A stretch of 48,461 nt of DNA from Fibrobacter sp. Lineage in GTDB: Bacteria > Fibrobacterota > Fibrobacteria > Fibrobacterales > Fibrobacteraceae. Below are positions 43,024 to 48,461 of the stretch, one piece after another. Made by a program: the position numbers and the translations under genes. Within the stretch, counting starts at the first letter, position 1; the number at the start of each line of letters is the position of its first letter. Below the pieces are notes generated by a model. The model was given only the letters and a program-made list of their open reading frames with translations. It did not search any database and was not told the origin of the DNA. The stretch is from positions 1-48,461 of the forward strand of contig JAKSIH010000021.1 in the NCBI GenBank assembly GCA_024398935.1, in the 5' to 3' direction.

Positions 43024-44376
43024 TCATTTCTCCAGCGGAAGCATCAAGATACGGGACTTTCTGCTGTAGTTGTAATGTTCACGCTTGGTCTTGGGCAGCT
43101 GCTCGATGGTGCCGTCCACAAAGCCGAAGTGGTAGAACCAGTCCAGCGCCTGGGTGGTCAACAGGAACAGCTTCTTGTAGCCCTTCATGCGGCCCACCTC
43201 GATCAAGTGGCGAACGATGGCGTCGCCGATTCCGGACTTGCGGTAGTTGGCGCCCACAGCGATACCTGCAATTTCGGCCATGCCGTCCTCGAACTCGTGA
43301 AGAGCGCCGCAGCCGTGAATGCTGTTATCGATGTTGTACACCACGTAGTCCTTGAGCTTTTCGGAAATGCTTTCCTGGGTACGGGGCACAAGGAAGCCCT
43401 GGTCGATGTAGTCCTGCATGATGCGCAGGATATCGGGAATGTCTTCCATGTTGGCGGGCCTGATACTGGAGTACTGGTTGGCGTACACCATGGTACCGTC
43501 ACCGCGGGCGGAGAACACTTCCTGAAGCAAGCTGCCCTGGAATTCACCGCTAAGCAAATGCACACGGTTGGCGCCGGCCTTGCAGGCGTGAATGGCGTTC
43601 ATCAGGTAGTCCATCTGGGCAAAGTTCAACGTGTCGGAATTCAGTTCCAGAAGTTCCTGGGCCTGGTCCACATCCATAGCAGAAATCAGGCCGTTGTCGG
43701 TAGGTTCCAGATACTTGGTGTTCTTGCCCGTCACCAGGCCTTCCAGCTTGATACCGTCCTGGTTACCGATGAAGAACAGTTTGCCCACCTTCATGTACTT
43801 GCACAGTTCGGTGGCCAGTTCCGTGGAGCTGATATTGTAGGCGTGACCGATCTTGTTCCAGCCAATGGGCGGAATAATAGGCACGAAATTCTCGTCAAGC
43901 AGCTGTTCCAGGATATCCTTCTGAATACGTTCGATGCGGCCGGTGCGCATGTAGTCCACACCGTTCACCACACCCATGCTGCGGGCCAAAATCCAGTTGC
44001 CCTGAATACCACGGAGGCCGCTTGCAGTCAAGTGGCTCATGATATGCTGGGCGGCACCCAGGGACGCCTGTTCCACATGGGGCAGGGCCTCTTCGCAAGT
44101 GAGACGCACGCCGTTATGGAACTTGGATTCCAGACCCCAGGCCTTCAGCTGGGCGTCAATGGAATTGCGGGTGCCGGGCACAATAATGATCTTAATCCCG
44201 GACTTGTGCAAAAGCCCGATATCTCGCATGAGCACAGGAAACAGCGGATGGCTCATCAGATCGTCTTCGATCTTAAGCACAAACAGCTGACCCTTGAAGC
44301 GTTCCATATAGCCGAACACTTCACGAATGAAACCTGCTACTTCAAAATGCTGGGATGTAAAATCATTTGGGTTCAT
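43024..44376 (-). CDS. argA: Amino-acid N-acetyltransferase (N-acetylglutamate synthase)
   Basis: First step of arginine synthesis: acetyl-CoA plus glutamate to N-acetylglutamate. Seen: N-terminal amino-acid-kinase-like domain (about 25-290) with GIKIIIVPGTRNSID and the NGVRLTCEEAL stretch, and a C-terminal GNAT acetyltransferase domain (about 300-450) with AEIAGIAVGANYRKSGIGDAIVRHLIEV, the acetyl-CoA-binding loop, and LLTTQALDWFYHFGF. Length of about 450 matches the E. coli-type enzyme. The frame opens at a GTG (44412), but the ATG at 44376 agrees better with the family N-terminus. No arg operon is nearby; known feedback inhibition by arginine would act on the kinase-like domain. Confidence 0.93.
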   Translation of the reverse strand: MNPNDFTSQHFEVAGFIREVFGYMERFKGQLFVLKIEDDLMSHPLFPVLMRDIGLLHKSGIKIIIVPGTRNSIDAQLKAWGLESKFHNGVRLTCEEALPHVEQASLGAAQHIMSHLTASGLRGIQGNWILARSMGVVNGVDYMRTGRIERIQKDILEQLLDENFVPIIPPIGWNKIGHAYNISSTELATELCKYMKVGKLFFIGNQDGIKLEGLVTGKNTKYLEPTDNGLISAMDVDQAQELLELNSDTLNFAQMDYLMNAIHACKAGANRVHLLSGEFQGSLLQEVFSARGDGTMVYANQYSSIRPANMEDIPDILRIMQDYIDQGFLVPRTQESISEKLKDYVVYNIDNSIHGCGALHEFEDGMAEIAGIAVGANYRKSGIGDAIVRHLIEVGRMKGYKKLFLLTTQALDWFYHFGFVDGTIEQLPKTKREHYNYSRKSRILMLPLEK

Positions 44377-44446
44377 GCGGGGAAAGATAGGAAAATTTTT
44401 TTTGGTGCCCACTCGGGGGTAGCTCTCGCAGCGCGGAATGACCTAA

Positions 44447-44477
44447 CAAAAGAACGCACCCCAAAAGGAGTGCGTTC
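44447..44477 (-). terminator. Terminator of the FKBP-type isomerase gene
   Basis: Stem GAACGCACCCC/GGAGTGCGTTC (44452-44462, 44467-44477) with one mismatch and an AAAA loop, followed by TTTTG on the minus strand; 29 bp after the stop. Confidence 0.85.
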
Positions 44478-44505
44478 AAATCTCGTTTTCAAGCGGATTA
44501 ATTCA

Positions 44506-45435
44506 CTACTTCTTCCCAGCGGGCTTTTCAGCAGGCTTCTTGGCATCAGCCTTGGGGGCTTCTGCCGGCTTGGCTTCGGCAGCGGGCGCAGCAGGCTGTG
44601 CGGCGGGCTGTTCTGCGGCCGGAGCAGCACCGTCAGCGGCTTCGGGCGGGACCTCGGCATAGACCTTCAGCAGCTCCACTTCGAACACCAGGAGGGCGTT
44701 GGCGGGAATCATGGGAGGAACGCCGGCTTCACCATAGGCGAGAGCACTGGGGATCCATGCCTGGACCTTCATGCCTTCCTTCATGTTCACCAGCAAATCC
44801 TGCCAGCCTTCGATAACGGCGCTGACGGGGAATTCCAGCGGTTCACCACGCTTGAAACTGTTGTCGAACTCGGTACCATCCAGCAGAGAACCCTTGTAGT
44901 TCACCTGAACCTTGTCGGAGCTTTTGGGCGTAATACCCGTGCCTTCAGTAATGACCTTGTACTGAACACCCTTAGTGGTCATCTTGACTGTAGTATCCAA
45001 GGAATTCTTGGAAAGGAACTGGGCCTGTTCTTCCAGAGCCTTCTGGGCCTCGGCCTTGTCGTCGGCTTCCTTCTTCTGCTGCATCAGCAAAAGCAGATTC
45101 TGCAGGGACTGTTCTGCGGTGGAGTCGTCCATGCGAACGGCGCGATTGGAATCCACCTGGTCCTTGAGAGCATCCATCAGCACCACCATATTGATAGGCA
45201 CGCTAATATTGGCCACGGCCTTACCTAGGTCCATGCCCAGGGCGTAGCTATAGCGGTTAATGGGGTCAGTCAAGTCGGCCTGGGGAGCGACGGCAGTTTC
45301 GGCAGGAGCAGCGGCAGGGGCGGCAGCCTCAGGAGCGGGGGCGACACCCGGTTCAACAGCGGGCTTCTGGGAACCACCACAGGCAACAAGCGCACCACAA
45401 ATTGCCAGTACAGGCGAATAATGGAATAAATTCAT
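44506..45435 (-). CDS. FKBP-type peptidyl-prolyl cis-trans isomerase, lipoprotein (FkpA/Mip-like)
   Basis: Folding helper for exported proteins. Seen: lipobox LVAC (Cys about 19 from the ATG at 45435), an Ala/Pro-rich spacer, an N-terminal helical domain (SYALGMDLGKAVANI, QKALEEQAQFLSKN) typical of dimerising FkpA/Mip proteins, and a complete FKBP domain with VQVNYKGSLLDGTEFDNSF, VIEGWQDLLVNMKEG, WIPSALAYGEAGVPPMIPANALLVFEVELL. A long Ala/Pro/Lys tail follows. The ATG at 45435 is preceded by AAGGAA; the upstream in-frame ATG at 45471 has no signal and overlaps a TAACTTTG box. Mature protein likely sits in the outer-membrane periplasmic face. Confidence 0.93.
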   Translation of the reverse strand: MNLFHYSPVLAICGALVACGGSQKPAVEPGVAPAPEAAAPAAAPAETAVAPQADLTDPINRYSYALGMDLGKAVANISVPINMVVLMDALKDQVDSNRAVRMDDSTAEQSLQNLLLLMQQKKEADDKAEAQKALEEQAQFLSKNSLDTTVKMTTKGVQYKVITEGTGITPKSSDKVQVNYKGSLLDGTEFDNSFKRGEPLEFPVSAVIEGWQDLLVNMKEGMKVQAWIPSALAYGEAGVPPMIPANALLVFEVELLKVYAEVPPEAADGAAPAAEQPAAQPAAPAAEAKPAEAPKADAKKPAEKPAGKK

Positions 45436-45468
45436 AGAAAAGTTCCTTCTTGGGTCGGTTTTCATGCC

Positions 45469-45476
45469 CAAAGTTA
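45469..45476 (-). promoter_or_regulatory. TAACTTTG promoter element of the isomerase gene
   Basis: Matches TAnnTTTG, 34 bp upstream of the ATG at 45435. It also supports that start over the upstream one, which would fall at the promoter itself. Confidence 0.45.
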
Positions 45477-45681
45477 GTTTTTTTACAAAAAAGAGAACAC
45501 CAAGCGAACACTTTTTGCAAAACGATTTTTTTACCTAAAATACTGAATTTCAAACACTTACGACCACCCATTTTGGACAAAAATGGCGTTTTTTGTCCAT
45601 TTTGGCCAACTTTGTCACATATCACATTGTAAGTAAAATCACAGATTTTCAAAGGTTGTAAAGTGTAGATTACGATAGGCC

Positions 45682-45712
45682 TTTAAAAAGATGTAAGTTT
45701 TTTTTAAATTTG
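45682..45712 (+). promoter_or_regulatory. TTTA-N19-TAAATTTG promoter of the small ORF
   Basis: TAAATTTG at 45705-45712, with TTTA (one mismatch to TTTG) 19 bp upstream. It stands 31 bp before the ATG at 45744. Confidence 0.5.
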
Positions 45713-45743
45713 GCGCCAAGAAAGAGAAGATGAGGTATCAACC

Positions 45744-45968
45744 ATGAACGAACACTTCAAAAATATGATCGCTTCTGCGACCGAAAGTAAGGAGCAGTTC
45801 GATTGTTCTATGGAAAACCTGAAGGGAGCTCTCCAGGATTCCGTAAGCAGCTCTGCCCCGATTTATAGTGGCGTAGACACCCAGAAGACGGGTTGGCTCA
45901 AGGGGAGCCTGTCCTACCCCTGGGTTCTGGTATGTTCCATCGTACCCACCCTCAAGGAACTATTCTAG
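45744..45968 (+). CDS. Small hypothetical protein (74 aa)
   Basis: No family recognised. Seen: a Ser/Asp/Glu-rich polar first half, then a Trp-containing hydrophobic segment (WVLVCSIVPTL) at the C-terminus. Support for being real: an upstream promoter-like element at 45682-45712, a modest GAGG 8 bp before the ATG, and a hairpin with short T run downstream. It does not overlap other genes. It may equally be a decayed fragment of a longer membrane protein, since the hydrophobic end stops abruptly. Confidence 0.45.
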   Translation: MNEHFKNMIASATESKEQFDCSMENLKGALQDSVSSSAPIYSGVDTQKTGWLKGSLSYPWVLVCSIVPTLKELF

Positions 45969-46037
45969 CAGGTATTCCACTGACAGCACCGATTATGTTC
46001 GCGGAATGGGGATTCCGTTATACATAAAATGAAAAAC

Positions 46038-46064
46038 AGCCTCGGGTTATTCTCGAGGCTTCTT
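46038..46064 (+). terminator. Possible terminator after the small ORF
   Basis: AGCCTCG/CGAGGCT stem (46038-46044, 46054-46060) with 9-nt loop and a short TCTT run. Weak T-tract. Confidence 0.45.
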
Positions 46065-46118
46065 GATTTGCAAAAAAAACGGCCAAACTTTGTCATTTAC
46101 GCGGCTCACGGCTTTTAC

Positions 46119-46126
46119 TATCTTTG
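46119..46126 (+). promoter_or_regulatory. TATCTTTG promoter element of folD
   Basis: Matches TAnnTTTG, 30 bp upstream of the folD start; -33 box not evident at the standard spacing. Confidence 0.4.
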
Positions 46127-46155
46127 GGTTATAAAAATTAAACCTGGAGACAAAT

Positions 46156-46998
46156 ATGGCAGCTCTCGTTTTGGATGGCAAGGCACTTGCCAAGACTACC
46201 GAAGAAGAACTCAGCGCACGCGTGGCTAAGCTTAAGGAAAAGACCGGCAAGACCCCGATTCTTGCCACCATCCTCGTTGGCGACGATCCCGCTTCCGCAA
46301 CCTACGTGAAGATGAAGGGCAACGCCTGCGCTCGCGTGGGCATGGAAAGCATCAAGGTGATCATGCCCCAGGATACCACCACCGAACAGCTGCTCTCCAA
46401 GATCCAGGAACTGAACAACAATCCGGACGTTCACGGCATCTTGCTGCAGCACCCGGTTCCGCGCCAGATCGACGAACGCGCCGCTTTCGAAGCTATCGAC
46501 GCCCGCAAGGACGTTGACGGCGTGACCTGCCTGGGCTTCGGCCGTATGTCCATGGGCGAAAAGGCCTATGGCTGCGCTACCCCCCAGGGCATTATGCGCC
46601 TCTTGAAGGCTTACAACATCGAACTCTCCGGCAAGCACGCCGTAGTTGTTGGCCGCTCCGCAATTTTGGGCAAGCCCATGGCCATGATGCTGTTGAACGC
46701 CAACTGCACCGTTACCATTTGCCACTCCAAGACTCCCAACGTTCCGGAACTGGTGAAGCAGGCCGACATCGTGGTTGGCGCTGTCGGCAAGCCGGAATTC
46801 ATCAAGAAGGAATGGATCAAGCAGGGCGCAGTTGTTGTTGACGCCGGTTACCACCCAGGTGGCGTGGGCGACTGCGAAAAGGGCATGGAAGAAGTTTCCA
46901 GCGCATACACCCCGGTTCCGGGCGGCGTTGGCCCCATGACCATCAACACCCTCATCTACCAGAGTGTTGAATCTGGCGAGAAGTACATTCTCGGCTAA
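46156..46998 (+). CDS. folD: Methylenetetrahydrofolate dehydrogenase / methenyltetrahydrofolate cyclohydrolase
   Basis: Bifunctional one-carbon enzyme making 10-formyl-THF; cytoplasmic. Seen: complete 280 residues with [19 protein letters not shown] including the YVKMK catalytic Lys and Tyr, [37 protein letters not shown], the Rossmann stretch [18 protein letters not shown], and the FolD-specific [10 protein letters not shown] at the end. Starts at a well-placed GGAG. A strong terminator follows 15-60 bp downstream. Codon use is strongly biased, as expected for a well-expressed metabolic gene. Confidence 0.97.
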   Translation: MAALVLDGKALAKTTEEELSARVAKLKEKTGKTPILATILVGDDPASATYVKMKGNACARVGMESIKVIMPQDTTTEQLLSKIQELNNNPDVHGILLQHPVPRQIDERAAFEAIDARKDVDGVTCLGFGRMSMGEKAYGCATPQGIMRLLKAYNIELSGKHAVVVGRSAILGKPMAMMLLNANCTVTICHSKTPNVPELVKQADIVVGAVGKPEFIKKEWIKQGAVVVDAGYHPGGVGDCEKGMEEVSSAYTPVPGGVGPMTINTLIYQSVESGEKYILG

Positions 46999-47012
46999 AT
47001 CCTTAAATCGCG

Positions 47013-47061
47013 AAAAAGGCGGGGTTCCAGCACAATTTTAAGCTGGAACCCCGCTTTTTTA
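47013..47061 (+). terminator. Terminator of folD
   Basis: A perfect 13-bp stem GCGGGGTTCCAGC/GCTGGAACCCCGC (47019-47031, 47042-47054), with A-run before and T-run after; symmetrical enough to work in both directions. Confidence 0.93.
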
Positions 47062-47100
47062 TTCATTTATTCTAAACACAGTCGGTGCAAATTGCCGTCG

Positions 47101-47160
47101 AAGGGAAATTTTCTCTCAAAATGGCGTTCCAAGTGCAATTTTTCCAGGAAAAATTTCCTT
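47101..47160. other. Long-range imperfect hairpin between folD and the next gene
   Basis: Arms AAGGGAAATTTTC (47101-47113) and GAAAAATTTCCTT (47148-47160) pair with one bulge around about 34 nt. It lies between two terminator-like hairpins in a gene-free stretch, so it could be part of a small structured RNA or a leftover of a repeat. Confidence 0.35.
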
Positions 47161-47196
47161 TGCAGGCCCGTTCGTCACGGACAACATAATAAAATA

Positions 47197-47232
47197 GCGG
47201 GGTTGGAGGCAATTTTACTCCAATAACCCCGC
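47197..47232 (-). terminator. Probable terminator of the exported protein gene at 47295
   Basis: Stem GCGGGGTTGGAG with CTCC and AACCCCGC (47197-47208, 47218-47221 plus 47225-47232) with a 3-nt bulge; the minus-strand continuation is T/A-rich (TATTTTATT). Its GCGGGGTT end is the same as that of the folD terminator. Confidence 0.65.
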
Positions 47233-47294
47233 CTTTTCGTCAAAATAAAATCCCCGCATAGAAACCGCGCCCTTTTTTCTGCCGCCTTAAGAAA

Positions 47295-47780
47295 TTAAGG
47301 TTCGTTAGTACCCATTTCAATTCTTTGCATTTCCAGCAAACGCTGTTCCTTGGGACTCAGGAATTCCTTTTTCACAGCATCTTGAACCTGCTCTTCATCC
47401 TCTAGGAGAATCACTGGCCCTATATTCAGGGGAGGAATATACGTTGTCCCCGTCATGACAGCCAATGCAGCCATCCCAAACACAGCTCCTGTCGCTATAA
47501 GAGAATTCTTGATGGAGAAAAGATCCCGCTTATTAGGCCCCATAGCATCCGGACTCATAGCATGGCTACGGGATTCAGCCTGTTTGCCTTCTGCCGGCAC
47601 CGCCATACTGTAATCTACGGGAGCCTTGACTTTAACTGCTTTCAGGGAATCTTTTGCGTTCATTGTCTTAGAGATACCAGATGTTTGTGCAGAGGATTTT
47701 ACGCCGGCGGAACTAGCAGGCATCAGCTGTGCACAGCACAGACTTACCGCGACAAACAACAAAACCAAAATTTTCTTCAA
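47295..47780 (-). CDS. Exported protein with one internal membrane helix, unknown function
   Basis: Unrecognised. Seen: N-terminal signal KKILVLLFVAVSLCCAQ starting from a TTG at 47780, with GGGGA 9 bp upstream; this start is preferred because a longer frame (TTG at 47795) would put charged residues before it. The mature protein has a polar Ser/Lys-rich part, a hydrophobic helix at about 93-110 (SLIATGAVFGMAALAVMTG), and an acidic amphipathic end (EEQVQDAVKKEFLSPKEQRLLEMQRIEMG). No catalytic motif. It might anchor in the inner or outer membrane. Adjacent and same strand to the beta-barrel gene at 47823, whose stop is 28-43 bp upstream depending on start. Confidence 0.65.
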   Translation of the reverse strand: MKKILVLLFVAVSLCCAQLMPASSAGVKSSAQTSGISKTMNAKDSLKAVKVKAPVDYSMAVPAEGKQAESRSHAMSPDAMGPNKRDLFSIKNSLIATGAVFGMAALAVMTGTTYIPPLNIGPVILLEDEEQVQDAVKKEFLSPKEQRLLEMQRIEMGTNEP

Positions 47781-47822
47781 GACAAATCCCCGCAAAGAAC
47801 AGAAGCTCAGACAGCACTCTTT

Positions 47823-48329
47823 TTAGAACGGGAACATCAGGCCAACCCCGATGGGTAATTCGATGTAATCGTTGTCCAAGTTCGCGTGGTCCAAGTCCAG
47901 GTTGGTGTAGTAGCCGCCCTGCCCTGCGTAAAACTGGAAGCCCAGTTCAGCATACGCACCGAAGTGAGTAAAGAACCTCTGCTGAAAGCCTGCACCGAAC
48001 ATAAGACGCCAATAGTTAGGATGGTCTTCGTAATGTCCGTGGTGCTTATTCCAGATATTATCCATTCCGTGGACCCACTGGGAAGAATGATACAAGTAAG
48101 GACCATTAAAGCCCATAGGATGCCACGCCACATTAACACCTAAAAGCAGGAAATCATCCGAATAGCCATTCCAGCCCGCCCCTACAGAAAGATGATCATT
48201 CATAAATGTTTGTTCAACATTCACCATACCACGGCCGGAAAAGCCCGTACCCACAGAAACGGATGTGGTGGCAAAACTCGGCGCAAATACGCTCAACGCA
48301 AATAAGGCTGCAACTGCAAATTTTTTCAT
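47823..48329 (-). CDS. Small outer-membrane beta-barrel-like protein
   Basis: Seen: signal peptide (MKKFAVAALFALSVFAPSFA, cleavage after SFA), then about 145 residues of alternating aromatic/Gly strands (VGTGFSGRGMV, VGAGWNGYSDDFLLLGVNV, LMFGAGFQQRFFTHFGAYAELGFQFYAG) ending in Phe (VGLMFPF), as in eight-stranded outer-membrane barrels. A His/Tyr-rich loop (HHGHYEDHPNYW) might bind metal; that is a guess. The ATG at 48329 is favoured over an upstream TTG. Its promoter (TTTG-N20-TAACTTTG) is 35 bp upstream. Confidence 0.75.
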   Translation of the reverse strand: MKKFAVAALFALSVFAPSFATTSVSVGTGFSGRGMVNVEQTFMNDHLSVGAGWNGYSDDFLLLGVNVAWHPMGFNGPYLYHSSQWVHGMDNIWNKHHGHYEDHPNYWRLMFGAGFQQRFFTHFGAYAELGFQFYAGQGGYYTNLDLDHANLDNDYIELPIGVGLMFPF

Positions 48330-48341
48330 AATCCTAACCTT

Positions 48342-48384
48342 CAAGAAATTAATTTCTTGCGGACAAAGTTACAAAAAGTAACTT
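48342..48384. promoter_or_regulatory. Two palindromes in the promoter region of the small barrel gene
   Basis: CAAGAAATTAATTTCTTG (48342-48359), a perfect 18-bp palindrome, and AAGTTAC/GTAACTT (48366-48372, 48378-48384). The second overlaps the -7 element TAACTTTG, so a bound regulator could repress. Confidence 0.5.
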
Positions 48385-48395
48385 GCAAAAACAAA
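48364..48395 (-). promoter_or_regulatory. TTTG-N20-TAACTTTG promoter of the small barrel gene
   Basis: TAACTTTG at 48364-48371 and TTTG at 48392-48395, 20 bp apart, on the minus strand; full match to the Bacteroidetes-type consensus. Confidence 0.6.
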
Positions 48396-48429
48396 ATGTT
48401 TGAAAAATTGGCTCTTCATCAACATGTGT

Positions 48430-48452
48430 GGGTGGCTTCGCCACCCTTTTTT
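48430..48452 (+). terminator. Plus-strand terminator without an upstream gene in the window
   Basis: GGGTGGC/GCCACCC stem (48430-48436, 48440-48446) followed by six T. No plus-strand gene lies between folD (46998) and this hairpin, so it may end an unannotated small RNA. Confidence 0.7.
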
Positions 48453-48461
48453 GTTGACTTT

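Larger units (their letters stand above)
45436..45743. other. Divergent intergenic region with overlapping inverted repeats
   Basis: Holds promoters for both neighbours (45469-45476 minus; 45682-45712 plus) and, at 45568-45609, three mutually exclusive hairpins: CCATTTT/AAAATGG, GGACAAAAA/TTTTTGTCC and AAAATGG/CCATTTT. No gene is seen. Confidence 0.65.

Noticed and set aside
43075..45228. Open frame antisense to argA and the FKBP isomerase
   Set aside because: It crosses two well-supported genes and a terminator.
1..48461. tRNA, rRNA, transposase, integrase or prophage genes
   Set aside because: None seen on either strand: no T-loop/anticodon patterns, no DDE/recombinase motifs.

Overview
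The window looks like a chromosomal segment of a Fibrobacter species (Fibrobacterota, FCB group). The evidence is read from sequence only: three proteins carry the FISUMP domain (Fibrobacter succinogenes major paralogous domain); several secreted lipoprotein cellulases/esterases have Pro/Asp or poly-Ser-Glu linkers; two secreted proteins end in type IX secretion (T9SS)-like C-terminal sorting domains; and many genes are preceded by a TAnnTTTG box, the -7 element of Bacteroidetes promoters. There are no tRNAs, rRNAs, insertion sequences, phage genes or CRISPR arrays that I can support.

Layout. (1) 215-6221: a membrane protein, a GH8 lipoprotein cellulase, a small secreted protein with a sorting domain, and a GH5 endoglucanase with Ig-like domains and a sorting domain. 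(2) 6493-15966, minus strand: a tight six-gene operon encoding a CBM11-like secreted protein, three outer-membrane beta-barrels (two clearly paralogous, the third weakly), a lipoprotein, and a GH18-fold protein whose catalytic acid is replaced by Gln; it ends at a strong terminator. I regard this as the best candidate for an undescribed system: a SusCD-independent surface glycan-binding/uptake complex. (3) 16219-18362: a GH5 lipoprotein and an SGNH esterase-like lipoprotein. (4) 18365-23315: lpxA, a membrane GT2, a three-gene unit of unknown function (a PH-like protein and two membrane proteins), and cca. (5) 23339-28631: an unknown lipoprotein, a PorZ-like beta-propeller protein, an ECF-like sigma factor and, divergently, dsbD. 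(6) 28632-31829: three tandem hairpins sharing one stem, a GT4 glycogen synthase, and an alpha/beta hydrolase lipoprotein. (7) 31830-42856: dispersed repeats, a 96-bp tandem repeat that duplicates the end of folE together with its terminator, folE itself, then a four-gene operon of large Cys-rich FISUMP-type lipoproteins. (8) 43024-48329: argA, an FKBP-type isomerase lipoprotein, a small ORF, folD, and two small exported proteins.

How the parts fit. Secreted GH5/GH8 enzymes and the SGNH and alpha/beta esterases would depolymerise and de-esterify plant cell-wall polysaccharide. The six-gene operon could hold substrate or soluble glucans at the outer membrane and let oligosaccharides pass. Glycogen synthase could store the glucose, and the PorZ-like protein and sorting domains point to T9SS-type surface delivery. 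These links are inference from neighbourhood and domain content; no function was tested.
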